From contig NC_084837.1 of the NCBI RefSeq assembly GCF_033115175.1, forward strand, positions 4,292,266 to 4,356,265: DNA of 64,000 bases, read 5' to 3'. This DNA comes from Lepus europaeus. Its lineage: Eukaryota > Chordata > Mammalia > Lagomorpha > Leporidae. Both the position numbers and the translations under genes were made by a program. How positions within the stretch are numbered: position 1 is the first letter of the stretch; every line of letters starts with the position of its first letter. This document shows, piece by piece, positions 53,107-64,000 of this stretch. The notes beneath the pieces were generated by a model. The model was not told where the DNA came from. It saw nothing but the letters and a program-made list of their open reading frames with translations, and ran no database searches.

Positions 53107-56100
53107 GTGAGTGGGACCTTTTGCTTTTTAAATTCTTCGATGTGATATTCCTGTGATCTCTGGCCTAGCAGGAGACAGATTTCTTCTTAATTACTTTTGT
53201 TGGAAAAAATAATTTGACAGCAACTTCATGTGCCTTCCTGTGGTTAAATGCATTCTCTTTTGAAGCACTAAAAATCCTAAGGAATGACCTCCTTGGGCTG
53301 GAGCTATGACCAGTGTTGCTGGTGTTAAAGTTTACGTGCTGCTTATCGTTGGCTTATAATAAGTCATCTGAATGCCCTTCCACCAAGTGTCTAGGCTCTG
53401 TTTAGCGTTATTTTGGTCCTGGATGGCCTAGGCGTTATTCATTTCTGGAAAGCAGTCCCCAGATTTAATTATCGCATTGCATATTATTAGGGTGACCAAG
53501 TACATATTTGCAGTACTTCAGCTGCCTCTTTTTCTTTTGTACCTGTAGTTACCAATTTTCCACTGGTAGTGCTTTTGAGAAGATCAAAGACTTGATTTTC
53601 TCTGGCATAGCACATGGAAATTCTGAGTTGACACACGACCTGGTGAAGGTGTCTCTCACTTCGATTTTACCATCATGTGTTGGTGGCTGTTCTTGTGAGA
53701 AAATATGTACAGACAAACCCTATAAGAATTACGACAAGAACAAAAAGCATCTTTGAGTGTAGCTAACTTGAAAATTATTTTTAAAGCCAACTAAAAGACC
53801 TATTTGAAAAAGAATCAGATGTGTTACAACTTCGTGTGTGTGTAATCCTGTGTGCAAATCTGAGGTCTGTTTATCAGTCAGGGATGGTGTGGTGCCTTGT
53901 GCGCTGAGGCGTTGTGGTGCACGAGGACTTAGTCTTCGTTTGGACATCATTTATGCTTTCAGTTGTCATATTTTTCATGGTGAAAATTATGACTGATTTA
54001 CTGATAAGCTCCCAGAGGATAGTTTACGGATGTGGGAAAATCACACAGTGACTTCCCAATTGCCAAAGGTCAGTAAGATGTCTTAAATTGCTCCTGAAAA
54101 TAAACTTGTTTTTCATTCCTACCCCACATAAAAATGGTGGATTATCTTTGGCCGCCTCTTAGTTTTGACAGTGTTGCTACCACGACCCTGACTGGACTCA
54201 ACCTCCATGGGCACCATAGGTGACCAGTTATTTGAACCGTATGCCAGTTAAAATAGTGAGCAGAGCAAGCAAGCGTCATCTGTCACATGATCATCTGCTT
54301 GCCAGCTGATGTGTTCCAGAAATTTCTTACATATCCAAGTGTATGTTTTGGAGTCGGGCGATTTCCCTAGCTGTGTATGGAAAGGCCTACCCTTGTGTGT
54401 TTTCCTGTGGTCTGTTGAATTATGTTTAGCCATCATATTAGCACTTAAAAAAGATTTAAATATTGCCAAAATTTGGCGTTTAAAAGAGATGCTTTTGTCC
54501 AATTCATTTCAAATGCAGCACAATTAGTGTGAGCTGCAGCCTCATTTGATTTTGTGAAACATCTCGAAGATCTTGTCCACATCCCAGAATCGCCAGCGTC
54601 CTCATCTTGTCTGGGCTGCTGCTCTTCTCAGACCCTGTGCACGCATCCCTGCACTCTGATTTTCTCTGCTGTGGTTTGTGGACACAGCTCTCGTGTATGA
54701 TGTATTTACTACGTGTGTTTTTCATGGGGCTGTTATAACACAGAAAGCCCTGCCCATGCTCAGTGGTCCCGTCTGGGAGTTCCCTTTTTCTGCTTATGAA
54801 CTCGATCAAAGTATCACTGACCAAGGAACAGTTCACTCTGGATCATATGTGTTTATCCAACTTGCACATATCATGGGTCCTTTGAGCATAATAGATATCA
54901 TAAAGTTCTTTTTGTAGAGTTTGAGTTACTATTTAAAAGCATTTTTATATTGGGATTTTAAGTAGAAATATGAATGGAGAGCAATACACTGGGATAATTT
55001 GTGAATTTACATTGTATTTTAAACTGAGACATTTCAGTTTGGTTTCTGAGTTTTGCACCCACTTTTCTTTCCATCGCCATTGAGGGTGTCTTTGTGGCTG
55101 TAGAAGCAAGCTGACAAAACCTTGACAGGTGCAAAACATGGGTGAATGTATCCCCAAGAACAGGGACTTAAACGTGCCTGAGTGCGGTGTGGCTGGGAGT
55201 AAGACACGGGCTGGAAGGCTGAGAAGAGGCTGCCTCTTTCCCTGTCTTTGCAGAAATAACTAAGTACCCTTGACACTATGGGCTCTGTGGTCAGACGGCC
55301 TGGGTTTGAGTCCCAGCTTCCTGGTGGTCTGGTCAAATTCACAGAATTATTTAACCTCTCTCAGCTACGATTTCTTCGTCTGTGAAGTGGGGCTAAAAGG
55401 TGTGTCTGTTGTCCAGAGTTGTGGAGACTACGATTATTAGTATGGTGATTGGTATAGGGTAGAGCCCCTGAATGGGCGCTATTCTGTGGCACCAAAGTTA
55501 GTGAATAGCAGTAGTTTCCATTGTGTTCCGTTCTGTTGTGTTTATCTGTTATGATTGTTATAAAAGTCGAGTGAGTTATGTGGCAGGGTCCTAAATAACC
55601 CTGTGTACCCAGAAGATGGTAATTAATTGAGGCAGTTGGTTTGGATTAAAATAGTTGTTACCAGATTGTGAAAAAGAAAACAAAACACTGATTTTAAGAT
55701 CCAGGTTGTAGTACCTGTCGCTCCGTCACGTGCAGAATGTAGAACTCAAGTTTTCAACAGGGTAAGTGTTATTTTTAAATCATTCTGTATCAGTATTTCT
55801 AACTGCTGGATAAAGGACTAAAATTGGATTTCCCTTTGGTACTGTTTATTTTCCAGTTTCTAATTTATTGGAAAAACATATTGGCAAAATGTATAGGTCA
55901 TTTTCCTGAGTATATTTTTGTTCTTAAGCATAAGACTTAATGTTGTCTGCTCAATTAGGTTCATGATTAAGTTGTAATCTCCTGAATTTGTCCAAGTTTT
56001 AACAACCAGTTAGCTGGTCAGCCAGCCAGAGTGCTTGGCAAGACTGAACTGTTTGGTGACAGGAGAGAGAGAATTTCAACTGTGGCAAAATTCACCAACC

Positions 56101-56716
56101 TTAGAAGGATAAAGCAGAACAGGGCTTGGAGTCTGCTGCTGTCAGAGGTTTTCCCCTCAGTGCTGTTTTCTCAGGCTGAAGTTTTTTGCTCTTCAGAGTT
56201 TTTTTTTCCATTGCTCAGTGCTGCATTAACTATTTTTTCTAAGTTGGACAATGATTCATAGTTCCTCTGTGATTCTGAATTTGAGACTTAATTAGTAAGA
56301 GGGGAATTATTTTCGGGTTTGTAAAACTGGAAAGCTAAACATGAACTGGCATTGATCATGAATTTCATAAACATTTTCACATGTTAGCTGAATATTTCAA
56401 GTAGGAGAAACTTGTTTTTTCCATTTTTTAGAAGTAAAATTGTACTGTTTTTAAGATAATCTAAATTACTTCTGAGGGTTGAATGATACTCAGGTGGCAC
56501 GCCTTTTCATGCTATGAGAAAATGATCTAATACCACTAATGCATTTCTTTGTTTACATTTTCTTGCTAAAATGTGCTTTTTGTGTAACTCAGAACTTGGG
56601 TATTGCCCCTCTAGGTGTACTCTGTGCTATCTAGCATGGTAGAATACACTATTAATGTTGCTGTTTTGCTTTGTTTCATTTTGCCACTTCCACCATTTGT
56701 TGGACACCATTCTCAG
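53107..56716 (+). other. MCTP2: MCTP2 intron 6
   Basis: A 3.6-kb phase-0 intron, GTGAGT to CTCAG. The only repeat I recognise is a MIR near 55272. No other exon is evident. Confidence 0.88.
55272..55490 (+). repeat. MIR SINE
   Basis: Forward copy: GCTCTGTGGTCAGACGGCCT, GGGTTTGAGTCCCAGCTTCC, ATTATTTAACCTCTCTCAGC and TCGTCTGTGAAGTGGGGCTA follow the MIR consensus in order. Confidence 0.85.
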
Positions 56717-56719
56717 CAG
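56711..56719 (+). promoter_or_regulatory. MCTP2: Tandem NAGNAG 3' splice site of MCTP2 exon 7
   Basis: The intron 6/exon 7 boundary reads TTCTCAGCAGTGG. Use of the first AG (56715-56716) keeps Gln324. Use of the second AG (56718-56719) removes only that residue. The preserved frame and the residue count of other mammals favour the first AG, but both are plausible acceptors. Confidence 0.6.
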
Positions 56720-56752
56720 TGGTCAAATCGGAAGCGGTTAAGTGCCAGCAAG
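56717..56752 (+). CDS. MCTP2: MCTP2 coding exon 7 (residues 324-335): C2A-C2B linker microexon
   Basis: A 36-bp exon encoding QWSNRKRLSASK, with donor AAG|GTATGT and phase 0 on both sides. It is the basic linker between the first and second C2 domains. As I recall, human MCTP2 has Arg in place of Gln324; a CGG to CAG change explains this and at the same time creates a tandem acceptor (CAGCAG). Skipping of this exon would be frame-neutral. No later MCTP2 exon (the start of C2B) is visible in the remaining 7.2 kb, so the gene continues past the right edge. Confidence 0.9.
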
Positions 56753-57513
56753 GTATGTGTACTTTTTTAAAAAAATTATTTATCTGGTGGAATCTGTAGG
56801 AAATGCGAATGTAATAGTTGATACCACTAAACCTTTGCATACGGTGGATCCTTTTCTTCTTCCATTTCCAGTGGGAAGAGAAAAACTTTTCTTTAACATT
56901 TCCACTTAATAAGGGCATAGCCGGATGTTTGATTTTTCACCTATTTTTGTGGTTGACATTTTATATTTACAGGCCCTGTTAGAATGCAATCCTTAATTAC
57001 GCTTGGATAATTGACCGTGTACTGTGTAAGGTTTTGTAGTTTGGAAAGTCATTTACCATTGGATGCAAACCGGGATTTGTGTTGTAGGAATACTGTAAGG
57101 AATGAGAAGAATAGGTGATGTGTGTTATGTCTCTGTTGTATCTTCTAAAAACACCACGTGTTACTTTTTTGGCAAGAGTTTCTTTAAAAATCTCTTCACA
57201 GACTACTGGTGATGGTTTTATGTTGTTAATATCTCTTTAGGTAATTAAACAATACTGCATAATTTAAAAAGTGAATACCAAATTAGGGTTGCATTCTTAA
57301 TTTTATCAACTTACTAATTAGCAGATTGTGACTTAAGGGACCAACTATGAAAATTAGGTAAAAATAAGCCAAAAAAGTATTTACAACTGAATTTAGCAAC
57401 TCTATCATGAGTTAGAGAGAAATAATCAACCATAAAAGGAATTCCTATTAAACAATACGGCATTTTAGTCTGTTTGTCCAGCTGAATTTCCGAAAGGCTG
57501 TGGTGAGGGGAGG

Positions 57514-57585
57514 TGTGTGTGTGTGTATGTGTGTGTGTGTGGAGGGAAGTGGCTGTGCTGACAGTTGCTGTGTGTGTGTGTTTGC
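57514..57585 (+). repeat. (TG)n microsatellites
   Basis: GTGTGTGTGTGTATGTGTGT then, after 27 bp, a second TGTGTGTGTGTG tract. Confidence 0.88.
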
Positions 57586-57724
57586 ACACTTGCCCATCTG
57601 CACACATACACACCACCTCTGATTTCTAACCTCATGGTACCTCAGATGCTTATTTTATTATGAAATCAGGCGTTTGAAATTGTAAGCACTTCCAGCAGAA
57701 ACGTGTTGTGAGTTGTGAGGGGAG

Positions 57725-57782
57725 GGGTGTGTGTGTGTGTGTGAGAGAGAGTGAGTGTGTGAGAGAGAGAGAGAGAGAGAAC
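57725..57782 (+). repeat. (TG)n(AG)n compound microsatellite
   Basis: GTGTGTGTGTGTGTGTGAGAGAG, a short mixed segment, then (GA)10. Likely polymorphic. Confidence 0.92.
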
Positions 57783-57959
57783 ATTTTAACTTGCAAGCAG
57801 CAGTCACTTGGGGAGAAAGCCACACTTTGCAAACGCAAAGGAGCTGAAGCTCTGGCTGAAATTCCTAACGTAGAAACCTGCCTTGGGCCCTGTGGAGAAG
57901 GCTCCCACAGGGTCCTTTGTTATCCGACCAGTTCAGTTGGCTCCCAAGACTCTAGTTCT

Positions 57960-58720
57960 TTTCTTTTTCAGAAATAAAATGAAGAGACGATAAATAACCA
58001 GGGCAGGCTGTCTGGGAAATCCTGCAGCGCCTGCCTTGCTGCTCTGCTGTCACTAGAGGGGAGAGGGAGATCGCTTCTCCAGGCCCGAGGCAGCCGGGCT
58101 GCTGCTCGCTGGAGGAAGCGTTTGTCACCACCCAAAGCTGTAAAGTTTCCCAGAATGCTCTGGTGAAGCCTGACAAAGCAGTATTTTCTCGTTTATTGAT
58201 TCTGCCGCTGCACTAAAACACTGCTACTGTCCATCAATAACCATCTTTAGTTAGGGAGCGGCGGCCTGTGGAGGAGCTCGGGCAGTTTGCAGAGGAACAT
58301 AAAGGCTAGAGAGAGAAATTGTGAGCTTGGGGAATATTGGAGCCGAGGGGGATGGGAGAGGTTATGGAAGAACGGCCGAAGGCACAGGGAGGGAGAGGAA
58401 AACGCTGCTGGCCGGGATGAAGACATCATCCTGTGGAAGGCAGAGAGGCGCGGGAGAGCAGTATTTATTTGTGTACTGCGGGGTTTGTTTGGCCTCTGGG
58501 CCCGGCTCGGCTGTTTGTGTCCTGTGATGGCAGTTTCTAGGATTTCGGGGCTCAGGGATGTAATAAATGTCCAACATAATATAATTGTTTGGTGGAATTG
58601 TACATGAAGCGAGTTCATTGACAGCTATGTGTGATGGTATCTGAGACCTGCCAGCTGTGTGTCGGTGAACGATGGCGATTCTCCCCTTTGTGGCTTCTGG
58701 GAGGCGGCAGTTTTAAGGAG
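57960..58720. other. Repeat-free, GC-richer intron block (possible conserved noncoding element)
   Basis: No repeat signature, unusually high complexity, and phrases such as CGTTTATTGATTCTGCCGCT and TAATATAATTGTTTGGTGGA that look like clustered regulatory-type motifs. Function is not shown by the sequence. The call rests only on being unlike its surroundings. Confidence 0.25.
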
Positions 58721-59678
58721 AAATGTGGGAAGTTTCTAGTTTGGCTGATGAGAATGAGTCGCGAGGGAATTCTGTGGACTCCGATTCATACTCTGTACGA
58801 GCAGCCAAAATATCTTTACACTGTAAACTTCTGCTTTAGAATTTCATATTCTATTTGACTTTAGGGAATAGTTTGACCTAAATAAGGTTACTGGCCTATG
58901 AGGTGACAGTTTTTATTCATACTAGGGAATGTGTTCCGTGTAAAATATTGCTGGCTTTCCACCGCAAACTTGTTATAATAACTGTTTAGATAACAGCTTC
59001 TTAATCCACAACTTTGTAATTCTACATCCTGCTCTGATGCCTAAAGTGCACATTGTGGACTGTCTCCCAAACTGTTTTCTTACTATCTGCCCTGGATATC
59101 AGTGTAGTAAATACGCATTTCCTTTAGGGTTGGGATTAGATGTCATCCACAAGATTTAAAATGAGCATTTAAGTGAGAATTGGTAAATCCATTTAAAATA
59201 GGACATCAGGTCCCTCGTTCCCTCTCATTGTATTTATTGCACATACTAGCAACTCTGAATACATCTGTATGTAAGCCTTGCTTTTTCCTTTGCTAATGTG
59301 TATGATGGTTATACAGTTAAGTAACTGCAGCTACTCCTCTTATGTCAGAGACTAAAAGGGGAAGAAAAATGATAGAAATGGAATTGGCACATAACTATAT
59401 TCAGAAAGTTTGCACATGCACACACATGTACACTCACACTGCCACTCCTGTCATTGCACCTGCAGAGGGCCGAGTCTGAAGACCGTGGCTTTGAGTCATG
59501 AATTCACTGAGATACGTGCATACGTCTACACTGTCCCTCTTCTGATGTACCCCTTTACACGTTTATATGTCGGCTATCTGAGGCAGCAGACATACCCAAT
59601 ATTTGGTAGATCGTGGTTTTCTGTTTGAAATTGGCTAGTGGTACCAATTTCAGGCCTGTTTGTTCTCATGTTCTTTTT

Positions 59679-60271
59679 TTTTTTAAGTTTTATTTAATGA
59701 ATATAAATTTCCGAATACAGTTTTTGAATTACGGTGGCTTTTCCCCCCCAACTTCCCTCCCATCCGCAACCCTTCCCTCTCCTGCTCCCTCTCCCCTTCC
59801 ATTCACATCAAGATTCATTTTCAATTCTCTTTATATACAGAAGATCAATTCGGCATATATTAAGTAAAGATTTCAACAGTTTGCACCCACACAGAAACAC
59901 AAAGTGTAAAATACTGTTTGAGTACTAGTTACAGCATTAAAAGAAGACTAGTGTCTGCAAATACTGGGTGAATAAAAAAGGGAGAGAATGATCCAACATG
60001 GGAAGTGGGATACAGAGCAGACTCATAGAATGGCAGATGTCCTAAACAGCACTCTGGCCTCAGAATCAGCCCTTAAGGCATTCGGATCTGGCTGAAGAGC
60101 CCATGAGAGTATTTTAGGCATGGAAAGCCAAGACACTGTAGCAAAAAAACAAACAAAAAAACCAACCTATATGAATGATCTCTGTGAGTGAGATCCCAGT
60201 GGAAAGAACAGGTCATCACAGAAGGAGGTACCTTTCTCTGAAGGGAGGAGAGAACTTCCACTTTGACTATG
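59679..60271 (-). mobile_element. L1 3' end with inverted 5' segment (twin-priming type)
   Basis: The left part (59679-59945) is a reverse L1 3' end: T tract, then ATTTAATGAATATAAATTTCC and the TTCACATCAAGATTCATTTT landmark. From about 59946 the same 3' UTR continues in the opposite, forward orientation (AGAAGACTAGTGTCTGCAAA to CTTTGACTATGACCT). The order and orientations are those of a twin-primed L1 insertion. Confidence 0.72.
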
Positions 60272-61968
60272 ACCTCGAGTTCTTTCATTTCATTTCCTCT
60301 GGTTTTGTAGAGGCTGACTTCTGCGCGCAACATTTTCTGGGGCCCCGTCAGCTGACCTCCAGCTGGCCTCATACAATGAGGGGTTTGGCACAGGCTAGTT
60401 GTCATGGGAGAACTTACATTGAAAGTGAGCCATCAAAGAGTTTTGGAAGGAACACCCCTCTATATATTTTCTGTCTTTCTCATCTGTATATATAATCTAC
60501 ATCCAAACTGCATATGTATGCATGTATCTTATCTATGATCCCAAGCATACCAGCGTCTCAGCTGTCGTCTCTTTCATGTGTCTATCATCTATTTATGGAT
60601 CATCTATCTCCCTGTCTCTCTGACTACCTAGATGTGGCTCTGCACAAGCCCACTACTGGTTGGGTTAACCCTGATATTTCTGTGCGTTGTGAAGTCCAGT
60701 TCAGCACTGGCCTGGGCAGACTGGCCTTTAGAGGCTTTCTTCCCTTCCAGAGCCTGCAGTCTTGTTCAGGTCTGACCATCAGTCTGCCGGGGTTCTCTAA
60801 GCGTGGTGTGCTCTGAGCCAGGAGGACAGGGACCCTGCATTCCTAAATATCACGTCAGCTCTTCCTGTCAGTGAATTAGACTCAGTCTTGCCCCCAAACC
60901 TCTGGGTGAGCAGAGACAAAGACTTAGAATCGATGGGCTAGTAGGAGAGAAGTAGAGAAATGGGATAGTTGGGAGGTGCAGTGCAGTTCTATAGTGACCT
61001 TGCAGGAGAGCAGGATGGGCTGGATGGCAGGCTTGGGGAGCTTTTCAGAGAGGCCTGGAGTGAATCTTACTGAATGAGAAGGAGGAGATAATGAGTTGAG
61101 ATTCCTTCCCAGTCTAATGTGTGGCTCAGGACAAAGACTCCGAACAGTTTAATACAAATCTCTAAGCAATTGGTCTTCAGGACCTGGCCCCTGGGCCTTC
61201 TGCATCTGGCAGTCGTTAGCAATGCAGCGTCTTTGAACAGGACCCCAGGTGGCTCTGGAGCACAATCCAGTGTGAGGCTCCCCATGGAGAGATGGACAAG
61301 AGCATGGAGTGGGATGCTGGGAAGAGGGGGAGGCAAAGCTGGAGGCCAGGAGGGGCAGCTTTGTGGGCCAGTAGTGGTGGCCACTCACTGTTTGGATGGA
61401 GAAGGGCTGGGGTTAGAGGCCAGGCAGGTGGTGCCTGTGACGTGAAATGCACAGGTGTGCTCAGGCTGAGGTGCCAGCCTGCACCTGCCTTCTGCTCTGG
61501 GTGGAGGTGCTTTCAAAGTTATTTTAAGAAATGGTGAGAAACAGAAAATGGAACAGCAATGTGAAGGCCAGAAGGATGAATTAAGAAATATTAGATGGAA
61601 AATACTGATGCATAGGAGCACAACGTTTGACCTGGAGTTGCCTAGAGGTCAGGGAAAAGAGAAAGTATTGTTGACTTGCTTGACCTTTAGTATTGTTTTC
61701 TTTGTTCCTAGTAGGAAACATATTGAAATATTTTCCCATCCTAAACTCCAGAGTCATTGGCTATTCCCAGCCTTTATCTATGCTTTTAATCTTCAGCTAA
61801 TCTAATTTTAAGTGCAAAACTTGAAGGATGCTATTCCCTTATAATTAAAAATATGCAGTTTAATAAAACGCTAATGCATTATCGCCAGCTAATGTATTTG
61901 TACACATAGATTACTCACATCCATGGAACTGTGATACAGTTTTCAGCTACAAATATAAATCTTATCTT

Positions 61969-61993
61969 CCATGGACATGGACATGGACATGTG
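61969..61993 (+). repeat. Short (ACATGG)n repeat
   Basis: CCATGGACATGGACATGGAC then ATG: about four hexamer units. Confidence 0.85.
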
Positions 61994-64000
61994 GGGAATT
62001 TAAAAGGCTTTCTTTACATCCTCATGCAAAGATGTCCGTGGAGTCCGGGGAGGATTTATGCCTCCAGCGTGCTCTTCAGATGATATAAGAGGCTGCCAAG
62101 AAGGCCGATGCCTGGGAGCTGCTCCATCAGGGATGGATCTTCTCATGTCTTGCTACAGAGCTGTTGACAAGGAACAGTAGTTTTACATGTTCCGAGAGCT
62201 TGAAAGGGGGAGCTCGGTGAAAGCTTTACAGGCTGAACGTTTTCCCTTCACTTTTCAAAACGGCAGTTAGTATAGTTAGAGTCTTGCTGTACTCTTCGTT
62301 TTACTTTGATGAAAGTAATTTCCATTGGCACCTGCTTTCTCAGAATGGCTTTGGAAAAATGAGATTCCAAATAGGATGCCATGACAACAAGGGCTGACCA
62401 CCTTATAAAATGTACATGCACAACATTTGGTATGCAATAGGTACACTTCATGGCTTTTTCTCAGCTCGTCCTCTCCCTCTCGCTCTCTGTTTTTCTTTTG
62501 GTATTTTGTTAATATTTTGGATAATCAACTGAGATTTTGATCAGCGTGTTCAGGGCTAGACCAAGGCATAGTAGTGAACTCTTGGTTCGATTGTGAGGGC
62601 TGCAGGCCCAGCTGCCGCCTCCATGGCCTCCTGTCTGGGTCTTTCTCTACTCCAGACCTCTTTGCCACTCTTGCTGGCTCGGGGCAGAAGGGACACGCTG
62701 ATCTCACCTGTCTGTCATTCCTGGTTTTTCTCTGCAGTCACAACAAGGAACCCATATCACCCTCTCCCCAGCATGCCCCTCAGACATCACGTTTGGATAA
62801 TGCACACAGCTGAGCTGCGGTCCATTCCATGGGTCTCAGAGATGGTAGGTCACCCCCTGTGTTGAGCACCTGTCTCCTCCTGGATCAGACATTTCTGAAG
62901 ATTCCCCTCCAATGTAAAGGGAGCGGGAACTCCACAGTGTATGCTTTCACTTCTTTCATTCTCTCGCCTTTTCTTCCCATCCTTGCCTTGACCTTGGGAT
63001 TGCCATGACCCGGAGGAAATTAGCATTTTCAAGGCTGTTTAATCTTTGCGACAATCAATGCATCTCTCATGAATACCACTCCTTTCTTGCTGTCGGTCCC
63101 TAGCGCATGTCTTTGGAGGGAAGTCACATTCTGTCTCTGGAGCAGGGGTGAGCATTGGGTGGGATGGGGGCTGAGGAAGAGAGCGGGAGAATGAATCAAC
63201 TAGGAAAGACTAAAAGGTCTGATCCTGCGAGAGGAAGGAGAAACATAACAGAACCCTGATGCGCTGTATTTTCTCCCTGATGGCTGCAGAGGAATTAGGG
63301 TCAGGACCCAGCAACCTCGCGCTATCTCCTGGTGTGTGTTTGCCTTCAGGTGGGGTGGGCTTCCCCTTTGATGGGTCATTTCCTTCTCTGCTTTCCCGTT
63401 CCAGGCAGCATTAAGATGACAAATTTCACACACAGGCTCGGGCACAGGCGTGGAAACCCGAGCTATTCGGCTAACTGAGTGCAGATGAGTCAATTCATGG
63501 TAGGGAGGACAGGAGGGTCTGAAGGGCAACAAAGACTCAGAGAGGCCAGGCCTGCACCGCGGCACACAGAGGATGGCCCAGATGCTGCCCCAGCCACAGG
63601 CACTCTTATGCCTGCTCACGCCTAAGAATTTCCAAAGCACACCCACGCTCACACCCCTAGCCCAGAATGCGTGGCCCACAGATGAGGTCTTATATTGGAG
63701 ATAAATGTATCGTGGCATTTGCAGAACTATTTAGGGTGAAGTACGTCGGATAAGGACCTTGTGTTCTTCCCTGTGAACTCTGTAATAAATCCTTTCCCTC
63801 TCCACCCCACTTTTAGGAAGATGGAAAAAAAAAATCTTGGACGGCAAAGAGCAACTCCATCAGATCAAACGCAACTGCGTTAAAGACTAAAATGTTCAAA
63901 GTCCGACCGAGATAGATAAAGGCTTTGATGGGAAGTGGATATCTCCCAGGGACGTTACAAGCAATAATCCAGATGTTGTGGCGTAATGGAACGGGTGTCC

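Larger units (their letters stand above)
56753..64000 (+). other. MCTP2: MCTP2 intron 7, running off the right edge
   Basis: Begins GTATGT and does not end inside the window. It contains TG/AG microsatellites (57514-57782), a repeat-free GC-richer block (57960-58720) and an inverted-type L1 insertion (59679-60271). The rest (60272-64000) looks unique, with no exon matching the next MCTP2 segment and no other gene seen. Confidence 0.8.

Noticed and set aside
63820-63930. AGGAAGATGG with A-rich tract as a possible retrocopy or exon start
   Set aside because: No open frame of any length and no protein similarity follow.
60272-64000. Search for the next MCTP2 exon (start of the second C2 domain)
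   Set aside because: No in-frame segment resembling the expected SSLIRNLRLSESL-type continuation with splice sites was found. The exon is probably beyond the window.
1-64000. CRISPR array, bacterial operon, phage or plasmid features
   Set aside because: Sequence is vertebrate nuclear DNA. The regular repeats present are SINEs, microsatellites and one minisatellite.

Overview
The window is vertebrate, almost certainly lagomorph (rabbit or hare) nuclear DNA. The main clue is about 32 copies of the lagomorph C-repeat (CSINE). This tRNA-derived SINE has a GGTTCTAGTCC-type B box, a GGCCGGCGCC-type head and a tail of (T)CAAATAAATAAA or TGTCAAAAA. Several copies keep perfect target-site duplications of 8 to 14 bp. 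Lagomorph-type L1 3' ends, older eutherian repeats (MIR, L2, hAT-Charlie, mariner, one MaLR LTR) and vertebrate-style short exons in long introns agree with this.

One protein gene is supported: the 5' part of MCTP2 (multiple C2 and transmembrane domain-containing 2), on the plus strand. Seven coding exons are present: 9173-9637, 25245-25307, 26046-26154, 51472-51614, 52417-52493, 52995-53106 and 56717-56752. They join in frame with GT/AG splice sites throughout (intron phases 0, 0, 1, 0, 2, 0, 0). They encode the first 335 residues: a basic, Ser-rich N-terminal region and the complete first C2 domain with all five expected Ca2+-ligand aspartates. The remaining C2 domains and the two transmembrane segments lie beyond the right edge. 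A splice acceptor just before the start exon suggests that the promoter and a noncoding first exon are further upstream, possibly outside the window.

Layout: 1-2149, upstream DNA with CSINEs and MIRs. 2150-8225, two old L1 copies in minus orientation carrying four nested CSINEs. 8226-9172, non-repetitive upstream DNA and the 5' UTR. 9638-25244, intron 1, dense in CSINEs, mostly minus. 26155-51471, the 25-kb intron 3. Intron 3 holds a C-rich minisatellite of about 0.8 kb whose minus strand is rich in G-quadruplex motifs. It also holds a complete 4.85-kb half-LINE (HAL1-like) insertion flanked by a 10-bp duplication, and a run of plus-strand CSINEs. From 49051 to 59678, around exons 4 to 7, CSINEs are absent. 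Intron 7 holds an L1 3' end with an inverted 5' segment.

There is no sign of a bacterial-style operon, CRISPR array or gene cluster. I do not see an undescribed multi-gene system. The most noteworthy items are the ORF2-less LINE with intact ends, the G4-prone minisatellite, the tandem NAGNAG acceptor of exon 7, inverted SINE pairs and the SINE-free block. Repeat family names are given from recall of consensus sequences, not from a database search.
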